Positions 47,925 to 60,408 of a DNA stretch of 64,000 nucleotides are shown here, piece after piece. The stretch is taken from NCBI GenBank assembly GCA_009617715.1, contig VTFK01000055.1, positions 62,001 through 126,000 of the forward strand. The letters are read 5' to 3'. This DNA is from Plectrocnemia conspersa (taxonomy: Eukaryota; Arthropoda; Insecta; Trichoptera; Polycentropodidae). How positions within the stretch are numbered: position 1 is the first letter of the stretch; every line of letters starts with the position of its first letter. A program made the position numbers and the translations under genes. The notes below the pieces were generated by a model that searched no databases, was not told where the DNA came from, and saw only the letters and a list, made by a program, of their open reading frames with translations.

Positions 47925-48065
47925 CCGATTAAAATTATAATTATGTAATAATCACTAATTCCGATCTCACAGACACGATAGAAATTTAAAAAAAACACTT
48001 GGGTCAATATGGGATTCAAACTCATGCATTAGTCATAGACTTATACATACCTTTCAGGTGAGAAA
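47925..48065 (-). mobile_element. tRNA-derived SINE, family B, copy 1
   Basis: Read on the minus strand, a tRNA-like head contains a B-box-like GAGTTTGAATCCCA (about 48008-48021) after TAAGTCTATGACTAATGCAT. The body follows with TTCTATCGTGTCTGTGAGAT and GGAATTAGTGATTATTACAT. It matches the copies at 52500 and 58590. Confidence 0.65.
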
Positions 48066-48269
48066 ATCATTGACTCCGTCTTTTCTTAATATTAAAACAG
48101 AGCTCTTACTAATTTTACTGTGAAAGTTTTGGTCAAAGTCGAAGATGTTAAAATTTGTTTTTTCGGGAATTCGATAGATAGAACATAGAAAATACATAGT
48201 TTATTTAACATATTGCCATTGATTTGACAGCGTGTAAATATCAGTAAGTTAAAAATAACATTATAAAAT

Positions 48270-48535
48270 CAAAATACACTCTTCTACGCTCCATTAGAGT
48301 ACAACGCCCCAATCTGGTTTGGCGCATAATGGTAATTTTTAGGCGGATTTATAGCCCCCTTACACTTACACCTCAACCTTCTTACACACCCCATAGACAA
48401 GATTTAAAGGAGAGTGGGCCGAGAGTGGCTCGACTGAATGTATTGTCAGCTAATGGAATGCTGCCACCCTGTAGCAAGTTACTCTTTGAGGTGGCGAGGC
48501 GCGGACACCCGGTGGCTTACAGGATAAAGATAATA
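48270..48535 (+). other. Possible reverse transcriptase scrap and GC-rich island 13
   Basis: At 48275-48328 the plus strand reads LFYAPLEYNAPIWFGA before a stop, which resembles the ...LEYGAPIW... segment of Jockey-type reverse transcriptases. The following 200 bases are GC-richer (GTGGCGAGGCGCGGACACCC) with no domain. Both readings are tentative. Confidence 0.3.
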
Positions 48536-49129
48536 TACATATTTTTTTTTAATAAATAATATCTCTCTCATAATTTTAAAATAATATATCATTATAATAC
48601 TAAAAGGATTATTTGCTTCTATAGTTAAAATATTTCTGCTGTATAATTTTTTTTATTATATATTTTTTATTTAACACATGTAATAATTTAATTTATCTTG
48701 AATAATTATATTATAAATTAGCATAACATCAACTATGTCAGGATAAGTTTGTGAATAAAAAGTCAAGTGACAAAACATATGTTTGAATGATAAGTGCTTT
48801 TATTTAGCTTTCATTATCAATATTATTAATCGCTGGTTTTACATCTTTGGTTTAGATATCATATGATTCTGAAGTTGAATGTTTTTTTTTGTATATATTT
48901 ATATAATATGTATTATATACTTGTTTGTATAAATGCAAGGTCATAAGTATTTTATTATGGTATCGAAACATATTGTATCAAAGCCAGCGCGCTCGATAGT
49001 GTTTCTCAATATTTGTGTGTAATATTATCATAAATTTTAATAATTATATTTATTTATTAGTGAACCTATCAATGCGTACTATAATAATAAGCGTCGTTAT
49101 AATATTTTCGGTTTAACTTATACAAAAAT
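48536..49129. other. AT-rich spacer
   Basis: Nothing recognised. Confidence 0.5.
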
Positions 49130-49800
49130 AATGCGTTAAGACGCACGCGTATTCTTAGAAGTTACAATAATTGGCGGCGATGGGACCAAAGTAGCGATCA
49201 TAATGCGAGTGAAAAGCAAAAAAAAAATACACACGCACACTTCTTTAAGTGCTTTTCCAAAATAATAAATCCAAAAAATAATACAAATTGAATACGAAAA
49301 CGAACGTATGAAATGGGTAAAGATAGCAGCGAACCCTTTGTGATTTGCTATTCGGATACTTGTTTGTGTGTGTCGACTGTAGGTGTACGTGTACGTCACC
49401 TGTAGGAGTTAACAGTTCCTGAGTGCGTCTCGGCGCCAAATCTTTATTTGAGAATAAGCTTGTTTTAAAGCTTTTCTTCCTTTTGTGATGGAGCCTGAGT
49501 GCGTTTCGTCTTATCCTGAAAGCTCTCTCACACCCCTGCCTGCGAGACTTACCCAAAATGGCGATGCAAAGTTCCGCGCGCTGCATAATACATGTGTTTT
49601 ATCGGCACTAAAGCTTGCCGCGATGTGTGTGTTTCTCAAATGTTTCGACCGAGATGATCCTCCCAGATGGAGTAGGGATTTTTTATGCAAATGTAGCCAC
49701 GTGACGCTGAAACAAAACGCCGACCGAGATACTAGTCTTCAGCACGTGACCCAACTGAAGAGCGGGCGTTAGGCCAGAGATGAAATCTTATGGCTTAGTA
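49130..49800. other. GC-rich non-coding island 14
   Basis: A mixed-composition block with CGTGTACGTCACC (CRE-like TACGTCA) near 49388 and GAGTGCGTCTCGGCGCC. Frames on both strands (49136-49772, up to 113 codons) overlap and lack domains. Possible conserved non-coding element; a divergent promoter is conceivable but unsupported. Confidence 0.35.
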
Positions 49801-50159
49801 ACCGCTCTTTATGTTGAGAACTGCTGAGATGACGTGACAATGAGTTATAAAGCACATTATATGCATATTTTGTAAAATAATTCATTATCAAAGATCCACA
49901 TTTAATTTATATTTAATAATAAATTTAAAAAGTACCACAAGCAATGCACACGGTCTTAATAGCTGCCAAGACATGCGAACCCAATATTCTGATCCCTACC
50001 AACGTACGTGGTGGGGATATAGCAGGCCCGCACGAACATGTTAATAGTGCGGTATCAAAACCAGACTACACCATTCACACTTGCACTTATTTAACCACGG
50101 ATTTTAGCAATTCATTTTTAATATTATTATATAATATTATACCAACGTATACCAGCTTA
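49801..50159. other. Spacer
   Basis: A mixed stretch at 49940-50090 follows AT-rich DNA. No recognised feature. Confidence 0.45.
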
Positions 50160-50680
50160 TCAGTTTAAGGTTTGAGAACCCTCGGGGTGTGACTTTATAG
50201 CCACTGAGATGCAAGTGAATCTAGTTAGAATTTTATTAGATAATATTATATCATATGTTTTCTCCGAGCGGTGGTTGAGAAGCTGGCGCAGAGATGATGT
50301 CCATAGGAGGTTCTCAAAATGTCTTGTAAGTGCCTGCAGCGAGAGTGTCTTGAGGCAGTTCCTCATCGTGTTCGGGAATCTCAGGTCGTATCTTCGCGTC
50401 TGTCGGTTGGGGCGCGTCTGCCAGGCGGGGTGATTCTGCTGCTCTCTTCGAGTGTCTGCTGGTGACTGCCTTCTCCTCATCGGAGTTCAAACTAAAGTAT
50501 CTAGAGCTGCAAAGCTTGTTATGCAGCGATCATCCAGCCAATTGCTGCAGTCGCTTCTTCGAACGACGAAATATGTATACGCCTTTAGAAAGCGACGTTC
50601 GCTTGATGGGCATTATCCATGCATTGCAATGGGAGTCTTGTAGATCCGGTGATTTATTATATCCGTGACTGTTTCGTATG
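50160..50680. other. Mixed-composition block 15, possibly degraded coding DNA
   Basis: Open frames cover it on both strands: 50160-50480 (-, 106 codons, containing NCLKTLSLQALTRHFENLL) and 50462-50668 (+, 68 codons, containing CCSRFFERRNMYTPLESDV). The composition is balanced, unlike the flanks. I do not recognise either product, and neither has a supported start or splice site. It could be an old element relic or conserved non-coding DNA. Confidence 0.3.
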
Positions 50681-51059
50681 ATAATTTTGGTCACAGTAAA
50701 TTAACGCAAGTTTTGAGACCCTTTCATCTTTCAGGAATCTGTGTGTGGTTGCCACAACAGTTTTTAGTTAATCGCAGTCAGACGAAAACTATTAACTCAC
50801 GATGCTAAATGCTTTAATTTCCAAGTATCTTTGAATTAAAATATAATCATACAAAAAAATGGTATATTTTGTAATAAAAAAACAATATATTTGATTACTT
50901 AAAGAAAACCTGACGCTCATGTGGACGCTTAAAAATATGTTCCATAAGAAAATGAATGATCCTTCATATAAACAAATGTTACTAAAGGTTAACAAAGTTG
51001 AAAATGAGAATATATTATATTCAATATCAATAATAATAATATAGGTTGCGAAAAACACT
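50681..51059. other. AT-rich spacer
   Basis: Nothing recognised. Confidence 0.5.
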
Positions 51060-51515
51060 TAAAGCATTATAAGAAAAGTTGGGTAGAAATTTGCGAACGA
51101 AGCGACGCGAAAGTGAGATGATGGAAGAATAGAAAAGGGGTTGGCTAAGCCAAATGGATTCCATCGCCTCGACTGCCCTTAGACGGGGCGAGTTCAGGGT
51201 CTCATTCAGTGTGTATTGATGTGTTTTCATATTCAATGGAAAGCGGAACATTACCATATTTTTATAAAATATTCGCATTGTTCGAGCGCTCGTTCGGCTC
51301 GAGAACAATGGCCGAATAAAAATCTCGGGCGTCGTCTTTTCTCCCAAAGATCAATTGTTCTTGCAACGGCGAAATCCTAAAGTGCCACCCTTTACCAATC
51401 CGGCCCTGTAGAGAGAGTGGGCGGCCGGCGGCCAGAAAGGGGATATTGAATAAGATTGCTTCTAACTCGGGAAATGGATCACGTAGCAGATGAGATGTCG
51501 CAGTGTTTCAGGGTG
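51060..51515. other. GC-rich non-coding island 16
   Basis: It contains GAGAGAGTGGGCGGCCGGCG near 51412 and an imperfect inverted pair GAACAATGGCCGAATAAAAA / TTTTTATAAAATATTCGCATTGTTCG around 51260-51320. The minus frame 51027-51347 has no domain. Possible regulatory block. Confidence 0.35.
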
Positions 51516-51699
51516 AACCTTACTAAGATATAGGAGTGCGTATATTTATATAGTAAACATTATACGTATCTATAAATGCGTAATATTAATCTATTTATTT
51601 TTTGCGTTATTTGTGCAGAGACTAAATCTTTTCTACTAATGCAACTTCTATTATTCAAAATTGAGATGTATTAATTTATTAAATATATAACTTATAATT

Positions 51700-52490
51700 G
51701 TTGCGTTGAAATTACTAACGCAAAACTTAATTTATTTGTATTGTGTTTTTTCGTCTGCGTGATAAATAAACAATTATTCTTATTCCGAGCAGACTTTTAT
51801 TAACAGTACTTCTAAACTAGTTTAATAAAACCGTTAGACCTTACTTTAACAAAACTAGCAATATAGATTATTAATATACGGCAATGCCTAATACAAAAAA
51901 TACATGGGCTTTAATCTTATATAAACCTTCGTGTTTTTTAAAATTTATATCGTGTCTGGGAGATACTAATTAGTGATTATCATATTTTTTATTTCTTTAT
52001 TTCATCATCGTCGATTAGATTTAACTTAATTTATCTTGTTTGATGGATAAATTTAGTAATAGAGACAAATAAACTGTTGTATTATGCTTATCCGAGCGGA
52101 TTTTTATTAACAGTACTTCTAAACTTGTGTACTAAAACCGTTAGACCTTACTTTAACAAAACTAACAAGATAGATGATTAATATACGGCAATGCTTAAAA
52201 CAAAAAATACATGGGCTTTAATCTTATATGAACCTTAGTGTTTTTTTTTTTAATTTTTATCGTGTCTGGGAGATGCTAATTAATGATTATCATATTTTTT
52301 TATTTTTTTATTTCATCATCGCCGATTAGATTTAACATAACTTGTCACACTGATAAATATAGTGATAAATAATAATTAAAAAATTAAGCTATTTGTATTT
52401 ACTTAGCATCGTATTTTTTTGTTAGCATGACATTAAAAGTATTTTAAAACTAGTGCATTAAAACCGTTAGACCTTACTTTAACAAAAATA
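51700..52490. repeat. Tandem array of two and a half 307-326 bp units
   Basis: The anchor CCGTTAGACCTTACTTTAAC occurs at 51831, 52138 and 52464. Each of the first two units also shares TTTTTATTAACAGTACTTCT, ACATGGGCTTTAATCTTATA, TATCGTGTCTGGGAGAT and GATTAGATTTAAC. The third unit is cut short by a SINE B copy. The TATCGTGTCTG block also resembles part of SINE B in the opposite orientation. Confidence 0.85.
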
Positions 52491-52499
52491 TTTTAAATC

Positions 52500-52612
52500 A
52501 TTATTTTATATCCGATTTAAGTAAAACGATAGAAATTTAATTGTATGGGATTCGATCCTGGGTCTTTCAGGTCTTTCAGAGACTTATACTACTCGACTTT
52601 CGTGCTGCATAT
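52500..52612 (-). mobile_element. tRNA-derived SINE, family B, copy 2
   Basis: Minus strand: GCACGAAAGTCGAGTAGTAT then AAGTCTCTGAAAGACC, B-box-like GGATCGAATCCCA, then TTTCTATCGTTTTACTTAA. It interrupts the third unit of the adjacent tandem array. Confidence 0.65.
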
Positions 52613-53779
52613 AATAAAAAAATGCTTTATAAATTATCTCGAGAAATCATTATTCTCGATTTGGTATTTTTTTAGTTGCGTTTTTATATGAGCAAAGTCA
52701 CGCCTGATTATATTTTTATTACACAATAACAAATAATTAAATTAGGCTCCCAATCATCAGCATTAGTTAGAGAGACGTTGGACTTGCTTTATTTCTGGGA
52801 GGGAGGAGTGGAGGGGTATATAAAGCAAGCACATTCAAATATTGAAGTACCACCATCAACCAACTTTTTATTTAATTCCAATCAGAAATTGACCACAAAA
52901 CTTTGCTTCTGACTTGAAATAATGAGAGTTCAATTTAACTCGCACTAAATAGAGCTACGCTGAATAGACCAAGACTACTCCATACAAACCCTTGTTTGTA
53001 CGACTCTGATAAAAGTCATAGAAATGTTAGGTTAGGTTGAATTTAAAAGTTATAATATATGTTTTTTTATTATAAGTGAAAATGTCGTAAAGTCCTTAAA
53101 TAATTTTAATACAGATAATCATATTTTTTTCTATTACATATAAAATATTTAGACAGTGTATTTTTAAATACTAACAATATAATATTTTACAAAAAAAAAC
53201 AATAAAATTTTGAGGCAAATGATTTCTGGGTTACAGAAGGAATTACAGATATTGGAAACAAATAAAAAAAAGCATTACATATTAATCGATTACTCAGAAC
53301 TTTACAAACGAATAATCGAAAAATAAAGATACATGTTTTATTATTGTAATAAGTATGACAAGGATATTTTTTAATCAAAAATAGATTTACACTACAGTGT
53401 TTTTTTAAAGGTCACGCGAATACATATATAAATATTAAAAATATTATATATTTACTAGCTGTCGGTCCCTCACTATCGTGAGGTACCGCAGCAAAATTCC
53501 AACAAAATCCATCTCACTAAATTTTCTTTATAATTAATTACCTTAAATTTATCTATTTTTCTGAAGAACCGTCTTCTGATCTTTGTATGTAAATACAAAA
53601 AGAACAACTGTACATCGAGTATGGATAATATTTTATTTATTACTAAACAAACATATGGACATCATTTATTTAGTGTAGTCTTTATAACGAAATTCATATC
53701 CTAGATTATTAAAGTATTTACGAAAAATCGATATTGAGTTTCTCGAATATGAAGTGTCATCATTTTTTCTTCAAATAAT
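52613..53779. other. Non-coding DNA
   Basis: A mixed patch at 52745-53030 and, at 53455-53500, CTAGCTGTCGGTCCCTCACT followed by a GAGG partner. This resembles the termini of some insect retroelements but is too short to assign. The rest is AT-rich. Confidence 0.35.
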
Positions 53780-54269
53780 TCGATCGTTTTGAAATGCCGG
53801 CACTGTGAAAAATTGGGTTATAGAGCAACACACACAAGATTCCAGCCGTGGTCCAATTCCAGCGTCGGATAGCGGGGGGCAATCTCCACACCCGGCTGCG
53901 GAGAGGGAAGACACCGGAGCGGGACAAACGGAATTGACAATTTTCCGGGCGGTTTGGTCCCGGACACTCTCGGCCCCCTGCGACTATACCTAGGCTCCCA
54001 CCTCCACTCCCATCCCGCGGTCCCGTCTTGAGCCACCCTCAGCGTCGACATGCTGCAGCCACTTTATTACACGACACTGTTGACGGGACACCGTCCCGAT
54101 GGGACGCAAAATTCTTACGGGATCTTTCGCCCGTTTTGACTATGTGCGACGTAACCGCTTTAGACGCCGGTATCCAACGAGATTCGCGTCAAACTACAAC
54201 TTTATTTATGCGTGTGAAGATAAACAGACATGCAAATCTGCTTCGTTTAGATTCAAGCATATCATTCAC
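53780..54269. other. GC-rich non-coding island 17
   Basis: CGGAGCGGGACAAACGGAAT, CCGGACACTCTCGGCCCCCT and CCATCCCGCGGTCCCGTC are among the most GC-rich runs in this half. Frames on both strands overlap with no domain. It ends where a LINE fragment begins. Confidence 0.4.
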
Positions 54270-54440
54270 TATCAAACTTTGTTGAGAGCTATCATAATTT
54301 TTATTCGCGGTATACGTTTAAACACAAACATGTTTTCAGTGGTAGCTAAGAGGAGCTGGTTTAATTTATGTGAAATAGTGCACATTTTCCTAATTTTATT
54401 TTTACATTTTTATGTATTAAATCATATATAGTACGTTGCT
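54270..54440 (+). mobile_element. LINE 3'-region fragment, copy F
   Basis: The plus translation RAIIIF then NTNMFSV and the DNA GTAGCTAAGAGGAGCTGGTT match the C-terminal ...LLN..HIDLFNVSY and following 3' UTR of the LINE (5310-5390 in copy A). Divergent, with no tail preserved. Confidence 0.5.
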
Positions 54441-54483
54441 AAAATAATATACTATTAAATAAAATAACAATTTTACTTCTGTT

Positions 54484-54880
54484 TGTCAGTCAATAGTCTC
54501 ACTCGTCTCATTTGCAAATTATCGGTTAGAATGCTTTGCACAGACCCGTACGAGATGTTTAGTTATTCGCTAAGCTTTAGAATAGTCAATCATTTGTTTG
54601 AACGAACCATTTTCAAAACTTTTTGCACGTTTTTGTCTGTTTTTGAAGTTGAAGGACGTCCCGACAACTTCAACCGTCTTTAACCGAATCATATCCGCTT
54701 TCAAATTACTCATACCACTTATCTTCAGAGTCACCACATTATCGCCACACTAATTTCAACATTTCATTAGCTTCTTTGGCGCTATTTTGCAACTTAAAAC
54801 AACTTAATGGTAACACGTAAACACGACCTCATTCTTCCGACTCTGGAAAGCCGGCTAACAAGTCACAACTAATTCAAACT
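54484..54880 (-). pseudogene. mariner transposase N-terminal fragment
   Basis: On the minus strand: RSCLRVTIKLF, then LQNSAKEANEMLKLVW (about 54740-54790), SEDKWYE and FESGYDSVKDG (about 54680-54735), then after a frameshift GRPSTSKTDKNVQKVLKMVR (about 54600-54660) and SYGSVQSILTDNLQMRRVR (54490-54550). This is the paired helix-turn-helix DNA-binding domain of mariner transposases, including the GRPST linker and the RRV end. Stops and frameshifts abound, and no catalytic domain follows because the downstream side is LINE copy F and an island. Confidence 0.85.
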
Positions 54881-57337
54881 TGACACTGACCATCTCAATG
54901 AATCAGGATATTGGACTTATTACTTCAAATGGATATACCGTCAGTAATTGCTGCTATAAAAATTCATCAACCATATTTTTTTATCACACCTCTTACATAT
55001 ATGAATATTCAATAATTGATCTAATATTCGTTTATACTATCTCGAAAAATTTATTTTTTAAAATCTTAAATTTTTATTTTCAATATACCCTAATGATTAG
55101 TGCCGCTCGAAAATCTATGGTCCTTTATACACCTTTATTATGTTTTAAAATACGGGTTTTTACGCGTTCAAAAATCATTTATAAATATAATTTTTATCAA
55201 TGTCTCTACTATGACCGAAATTCGCAGAATTCTTTCGTTTACAGAAATAAATTATTATTGGTAAGAACTGAATAAAAAAATACGAATGTATTTAAATACT
55301 TGAACATAATCTATTTTTTATTCAATATATAAAAAGCTGAAAACTATGATGAGTTAAAACCATAGTCCGATTATCTTACTAAGAGATCGATCAAAATTGG
55401 AAAATACAACACAAGGCAACAATTCCAGTATGTTCAAGTTTTTTCATTTGTTAATAGGTTGTGCTTTTACCACAAATAAATAAATTGCCTATATAGATTA
55501 TTGATTTCATATGATTTTCAATTTTATATCCAATGTCACAATCAGAGAATTTAAAACTAATAAAACAAGTCAACTTATAACATCGATATATTCAACTTTT
55601 ATAAGATACGATATTATTGGAAAAAATACGCAGCCCAAGCCAAGCACAAAAGCTAGTATCTAAATAAAAAGTAATATATATGATATTACATGCAATATTT
55701 CATATGAAAAGGTTCTGAACCACTATTTTGATCCTCGATAAAATTTTACGATATTTTATACAATGGCCATTACTTTTCTTGTTAGATGGCGATCAAATTC
55801 GTACCTTTTATTTTCATTCGAGTTTTATTGCTCATAACCCAGCCAGGAATCATGCAAATTAAGCCTTTTACACCACTTAATGTAATGGCATAAGGTAAGC
55901 TTTCTATTCCTGCCATTGTATATTACATGAGGGCATAAAAGTAATTGCAGCGTTCTTACTTAAAACCTAAACTAAGTAAGCGCTATAATAATATGATAGT
56001 ATTGATAATTATGCCTCCATAAAGACAGCATGTATTGCTCTTATTTTATGCGTACTAACAGATTATCAACATGTATCAACAATTCACAAGTACTAACAAC
56101 ACAAAAGATTATAAGCCCTTTATTATTTTATTAAAATAATTTCTTTTAAGTTGATACAATTTTGATAGTATTACTGCAGCTACTAGATTTTATATATTTT
56201 TATTTTAAGTGCATGAAAACTGTCCGTTTTATTCTGTATGAATGCACGAGCAAGTGACCTTGCTCGGCGGTCAGGAGCGGGGTTTGTTTACGGCAGCATT
56301 GTGTACAAAACAAGTTTTTCTTTAACTCTAAGAAAGTTGTGCTTTAAATGTATTTTCACTTGCATACTTATAATGTGCGTATTGTTTAAATATCATTACT
56401 AATATAGAGACTTTTATGTCTCCTATGTATTTTTAATTATAAGAAATCTTAGTAGAGACGGTTCTATCAAGAAGAGCTCTTTACATCGAAGAGCATTTTA
56501 TAATAAAAGTACTAAATAAAAAATATCTCTTATTTATATTTATAATAAAAGACCCGTGGCTCTTCAAACTTTCTTTTCATTTTCTGGGAGAACCATTTTA
56601 CAATGAATCTTCTTAGTCGACACACCCTTGACTACTTAATAGAAATGTATTTTTTTAAAACGGACTACATGGTTAAAGAATAATGTACTTAAAAAAAGAA
56701 CGATTGCTGATTCTAAGTAGCTTAATATGATACATTACAACTTATATGAAACTGTAACGCAAACAAAGCCGCTAAATGATAATGTCATATTCGACAAAGA
56801 ACAAATTCAATAAAAATTATTGGCGTTGCGAAGAAATAAGATTGTTACCTTCTTAAAATTTAAAAACAAACAATTTATTCATTTGTAGGTCCAATAAATT
56901 AGTCTCAGTGTACTAAATAAAAAAAAATATCTCTTATTTAGTCCTAGTAAAAGGTGTTGCTTTATCCGCATAGTGAAAATCGGTAATTCTTCTCAGGAAT
57001 ATTCTACTTTCTTAATTGTTCAGTGTTCATTTTTAATTGTAATACCTTTAACATATTTTACTATAATTCAAAAATCATTCTGCCTTTTATAAAAGGCTTA
57101 GTACTACACAAATATGTTTATTTTTATACCTGTTCCAGCAGAATATAGACTACTAGTTGTGTTTGCCAAATCGAGAGTGACTCTCTGTTTGTATATAATG
57201 CTGTGTTTTTGCTTTTTATTTTTGTCTGTATAAAAAGGATGAGTTAATTCTGGCACTATGCCATTTAACCTAGAGTCATCAGAATGTTATTAAGAGTTAG
57301 ATCGTTACAATTAGATATATATGTATCATTATTCAAA
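54881..57337. other. Non-coding DNA
   Basis: Mostly AT-rich. A 131-codon plus frame at 54880-55275 is rich in Tyr, Phe, Ile and Ser with no domain and looks like chance. A short direct repeat, GTACTAAATAAAAAATATCT (56507 and about 56909), occurs about 400 bases apart. A mixed patch lies at 56230-56300. Confidence 0.45.
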
Positions 57338-57930
57338 TTAGGTAATGATGCTAGTTTTAAATACGTTTATTTTTCTTGAACCACTTCCGCGTGTGACCTT
57401 CAATCCCCAGAAGTTTGCGCACCACTGCCTCATATCTGGCAACTTCCCATCTCCCCACACTCTACATACTACACACATACGCCTCCTTGATATCACTTCC
57501 CATCGGATCCGAGGAGGTAGCAGCAGGCCGCGCGTATAATTCAAAACGAGATGGACCCGCGCTATCTCAGATTTATATCTGATGTGTTTCGGCCCGAATG
57601 TTCCCGGGGCACATCGCGGGGGATGAATTTCTCGGGATGACCGGATTAGATGGAGATTGGAAGGGTGGCGTGTGTGTGTAAGGGAGGGGGTACGTTGGAA
57701 GAAAGAGATAAGGTGGTCAACTGGTGGACGCGATCGCAGATTGCTGTTTTGTTTTTCATTTATTTTTATCGCTCTCCGACACCGGAAAGTTTTCGTTAGG
57801 GCGCAGATGCATTTTGAGAATCCAATTCGATAGCGAGAGGAAGGATGTGCGATGGTCATCATGGTATTAATTTTCTGTGGGACCCGATCGTCCCTGGGCG
57901 TAAATCAGGATTTAGTGCCTTGCTTGTGGG
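57338..57930. other. GC-rich non-coding island 18
   Basis: It contains CGGATCCGAGGAGGTAGCAG, ATGTTCCCGGGGCACATCGC and TCGGGATGACCGGATTAGAT. A 174-codon minus frame (57338-57862) is the longest in the window, but its composition (many Arg, Ser, Pro) and lack of domain argue for chance in stop-poor DNA. No splice sites or start context support it. Confidence 0.4.
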
Positions 57931-58589
57931 GTCATTGAATAAGTAAACAGCGATGCTGTAAAACCCTAAGATTAATTTGACATATTTTTTCAAACGATAT
58001 TTATTATTGAAATTGTTCCTTAAATTATTATATATATATTTATTATATAATTACAAATTTCTGTCCAAAATATCATAAAGAAACATAGTGCACAGCAATA
58101 TTCGTCCTATCAACTAACAAAACTACTAGGATATATAATTATTTTTTTGCTTATAGATTTTTGAATGATGTTGTTGATGTTTAAAACACAACTTATCTGT
58201 CAGTAATTAAATAAAATGGTGGGAGCGAAAGCTTTTTAATACCTGCTTTTGCCAACAACATTTTGACTGAAATTTATATTTACAAATATTTTCATTAATA
58301 ATTAAGAAATTACAAAAATATACAAAACATAAGAATTAAAAATTTTTTGATTTATTATTTTTTATGTATAAATAAAAGTTATTATAAGTATAAATAATAA
58401 AAACACATATATGTACTCTATATTAATTAACTAGCATATAAATTAAAATACTTTTTTTTAAATACATATATGATATAATACATAAATTCAGGTAGCTCAT
58501 TATTAGATATTTTTATACCCAATATTTGAAATCATCAGGATATTTACTTGTGAGATTGGGAAAATCTAGGAAAACATAATTCGTGATGT
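57931..58589. other. AT-rich spacer
   Basis: Nothing recognised. Confidence 0.5.
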
Positions 58590-58731
58590 CGATAGGAATT
58601 ATAATTATATAATATTCTATAATTCCGATTTTTCAGACATGATAAAAACATTAAGTTTTACATTAGATTTGAACCCAGGTCTTTTTGGTATTAGTCACCG
58701 ACTATACCACTAGTCTATCGTGCTGGTTACA
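58590..58731 (-). mobile_element. tRNA-derived SINE, family B, copy 3 (best preserved head)
   Basis: Minus strand: CAGCACGATAGACTAGTGGT then ATAGTCGGTGACTAATACC (A-box region), GACCTGGGTTCAAATCTAAT (B box, about 58668-58687), then TTTTTATCATGTCTGAAAAA and TCGGAATTATAGAATA. The head is close enough to a tRNA to see the A and B boxes clearly. No CCA and no cloverleaf. Confidence 0.7.
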
Positions 58732-59079
58732 TATCATTATCACATTTTTCATAGCAATTTTATTTAATGATTAAATTTTAATTTAATATAAATAGATACT
58801 ATAAAAAATCTAATTTTTAAAATATTAACCTAAAAATATCTAATAAATATTTTGCTGCGATTTTAATTCAAATTTTGTGTACTATTTTTTTATAAAACTC
58901 TACGAACTACGATGTGTACAGATTATTATGTAGTGATTTTTTATTTTAAAAATAAATTGTTTATTTATTAAAGCGATATCAGTGGGTAGACATCTGCCGG
59001 CGATTCGTATATTTATTACTGTTATATTGTTTTAGGGCTGAGAAATTATACTTATACTCTGTGGCACCTCTTATCTATT
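58732..59079. other. AT-rich spacer
   Basis: Nothing recognised. Confidence 0.5.
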
Positions 59080-59850
59080 CAGGGCTATTCAATATGCGAC
59101 CGCCTCGTATAATCTTGAATAATTTGAAACCAAATCCGACATGAATGACCCGCCATAATTGATAACGTATGTGTTGCATGTTATATGACGTAACAGGTAA
59201 AACGCTCCTAGTCATATTAATTTGATGTATGAAAATTGAGTGCAGATGTTCAGTGGCGGCTCGTTAGCGGCCCCGACTGACGTTCATACATCATAAAGGA
59301 TTGCCACTGTAGAGCCAATTATCGCCCGGCCAGGGGCCCTCAACTCTCGCACGTCGATATCGAAAGCGCGTCTACTATAAAATACACGTCCGGCCGGGGG
59401 TCGTAAATCGCACGCATAGATACATACATACATATAAGACTGCTCGAATAAACTAACCGAAAGTAATGTTGCTCAAGTATAACCGGAAAATGAATTTTCC
59501 TCGATGGGTGTATGCGGGCGGAGGTCGGGGCTGGGGTCGGGGGTCCATGTGCCGCCCATACATCTGCCGGCGAATCCACTTTATTGGCTTCAATAAAATA
59601 TGAACACGTTTGAATGGGTAGGGCGGGCACAGGGCCGGGGTGGGCCGGAGAGCGAGCAGGGCCGGTGGCAGTTAAGATAGCCGTCGAAATTGCTTTTCAG
59701 TATGCACCGTGGTCGGAACTTGCCCGGATGTAAAGAAGAAACTTTGTCCAATACGATCCTTATGCATCTTCTATGGCTCAGCTGAAGATTGCCTTGAATA
59801 CTTTAAATTCGGGCGCCTCCGCTGTGGACGGGTATAACCGAACACACACA
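59080..59850. other. GC-rich non-coding island 19
   Basis: The longest island, with TGGCGGCTCGTTAGCGGCCC, GGAGGTCGGGGCTGGGGTCG and GGGCCGGGGTGGGCCGGAGA. The minus frame 59340-59630 has no domain. Long, GC-rich and unique, so a good candidate for a conserved regulatory element or an unannotated promoter region. Confidence 0.4.
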
Positions 59851-60408
59851 TTGATTCATATGTATGTATATATGTGGGTTTTATGTGCATAATTGTATTG
59901 AAATATTGGAAGCTATATATTCTCTTTCTATTGTCCGATTTTTATACAGGAGAAAGTGGGGCATTAACCTTTTGCAGTATTTGCGAACTCAGATATATTA
60001 CTTACGATATTAAATAGTTTAATCATATACCGTTTTATATGATAGTTATTAAGATCGATCTATAAAACATCAATTGCGTCAATAGCAAAAAAAAAGTGCA
60101 AAACTAGCAGCATGAAAACAATTGCTTCCAAGATATTTTAATTTTTTATTAATATGTACATTTTTGAGAGTGTAATTTTAAGAAGGCTGTGAGAAATATA
60201 TATTAGTGTTAGGAAACCGTTATAAGATTTATTTGTACATTTTTTTTTGGGGTTTTAAAAAGCATTTTTTTGTGTAATAAAATACCCGCTATCAAGTAGA
60301 ATAAAAATCAGCGTTATATTTTTTTAAATATTAGATTATATTTACATAAAAATAAAATCATAAAAAATAATTCATATTTAAAAATAAATAATAATCAATA
60401 ATAATAAT
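59851..60408. other. AT-rich spacer
   Basis: Nothing recognised. Confidence 0.5.

Noticed and set aside
50160..50668. Possible gene in mixed-composition DNA
   Set aside because: Frames on both strands are open, neither is recognisable and no splice sites were found. Listed only as an unexplained block.
53455..53500. CTAGCTGTCGGTCCC, similar to the end of some RTE-type elements
   Set aside because: The match is under 20 bases and nothing else of such an element is present.
54880..55275. 131-codon plus-strand frame
   Set aside because: The Tyr/Phe/Ile-rich peptide reflects AT-rich DNA. It begins within the edge of a mariner relic read on the other strand.
57338..57862. 174-codon minus-strand frame, the longest in the window
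   Set aside because: It lies in a GC-rich, stop-poor island, overlaps a plus frame, has an Arg/Ser/Pro-rich composition without any domain, and has no splice or start support.
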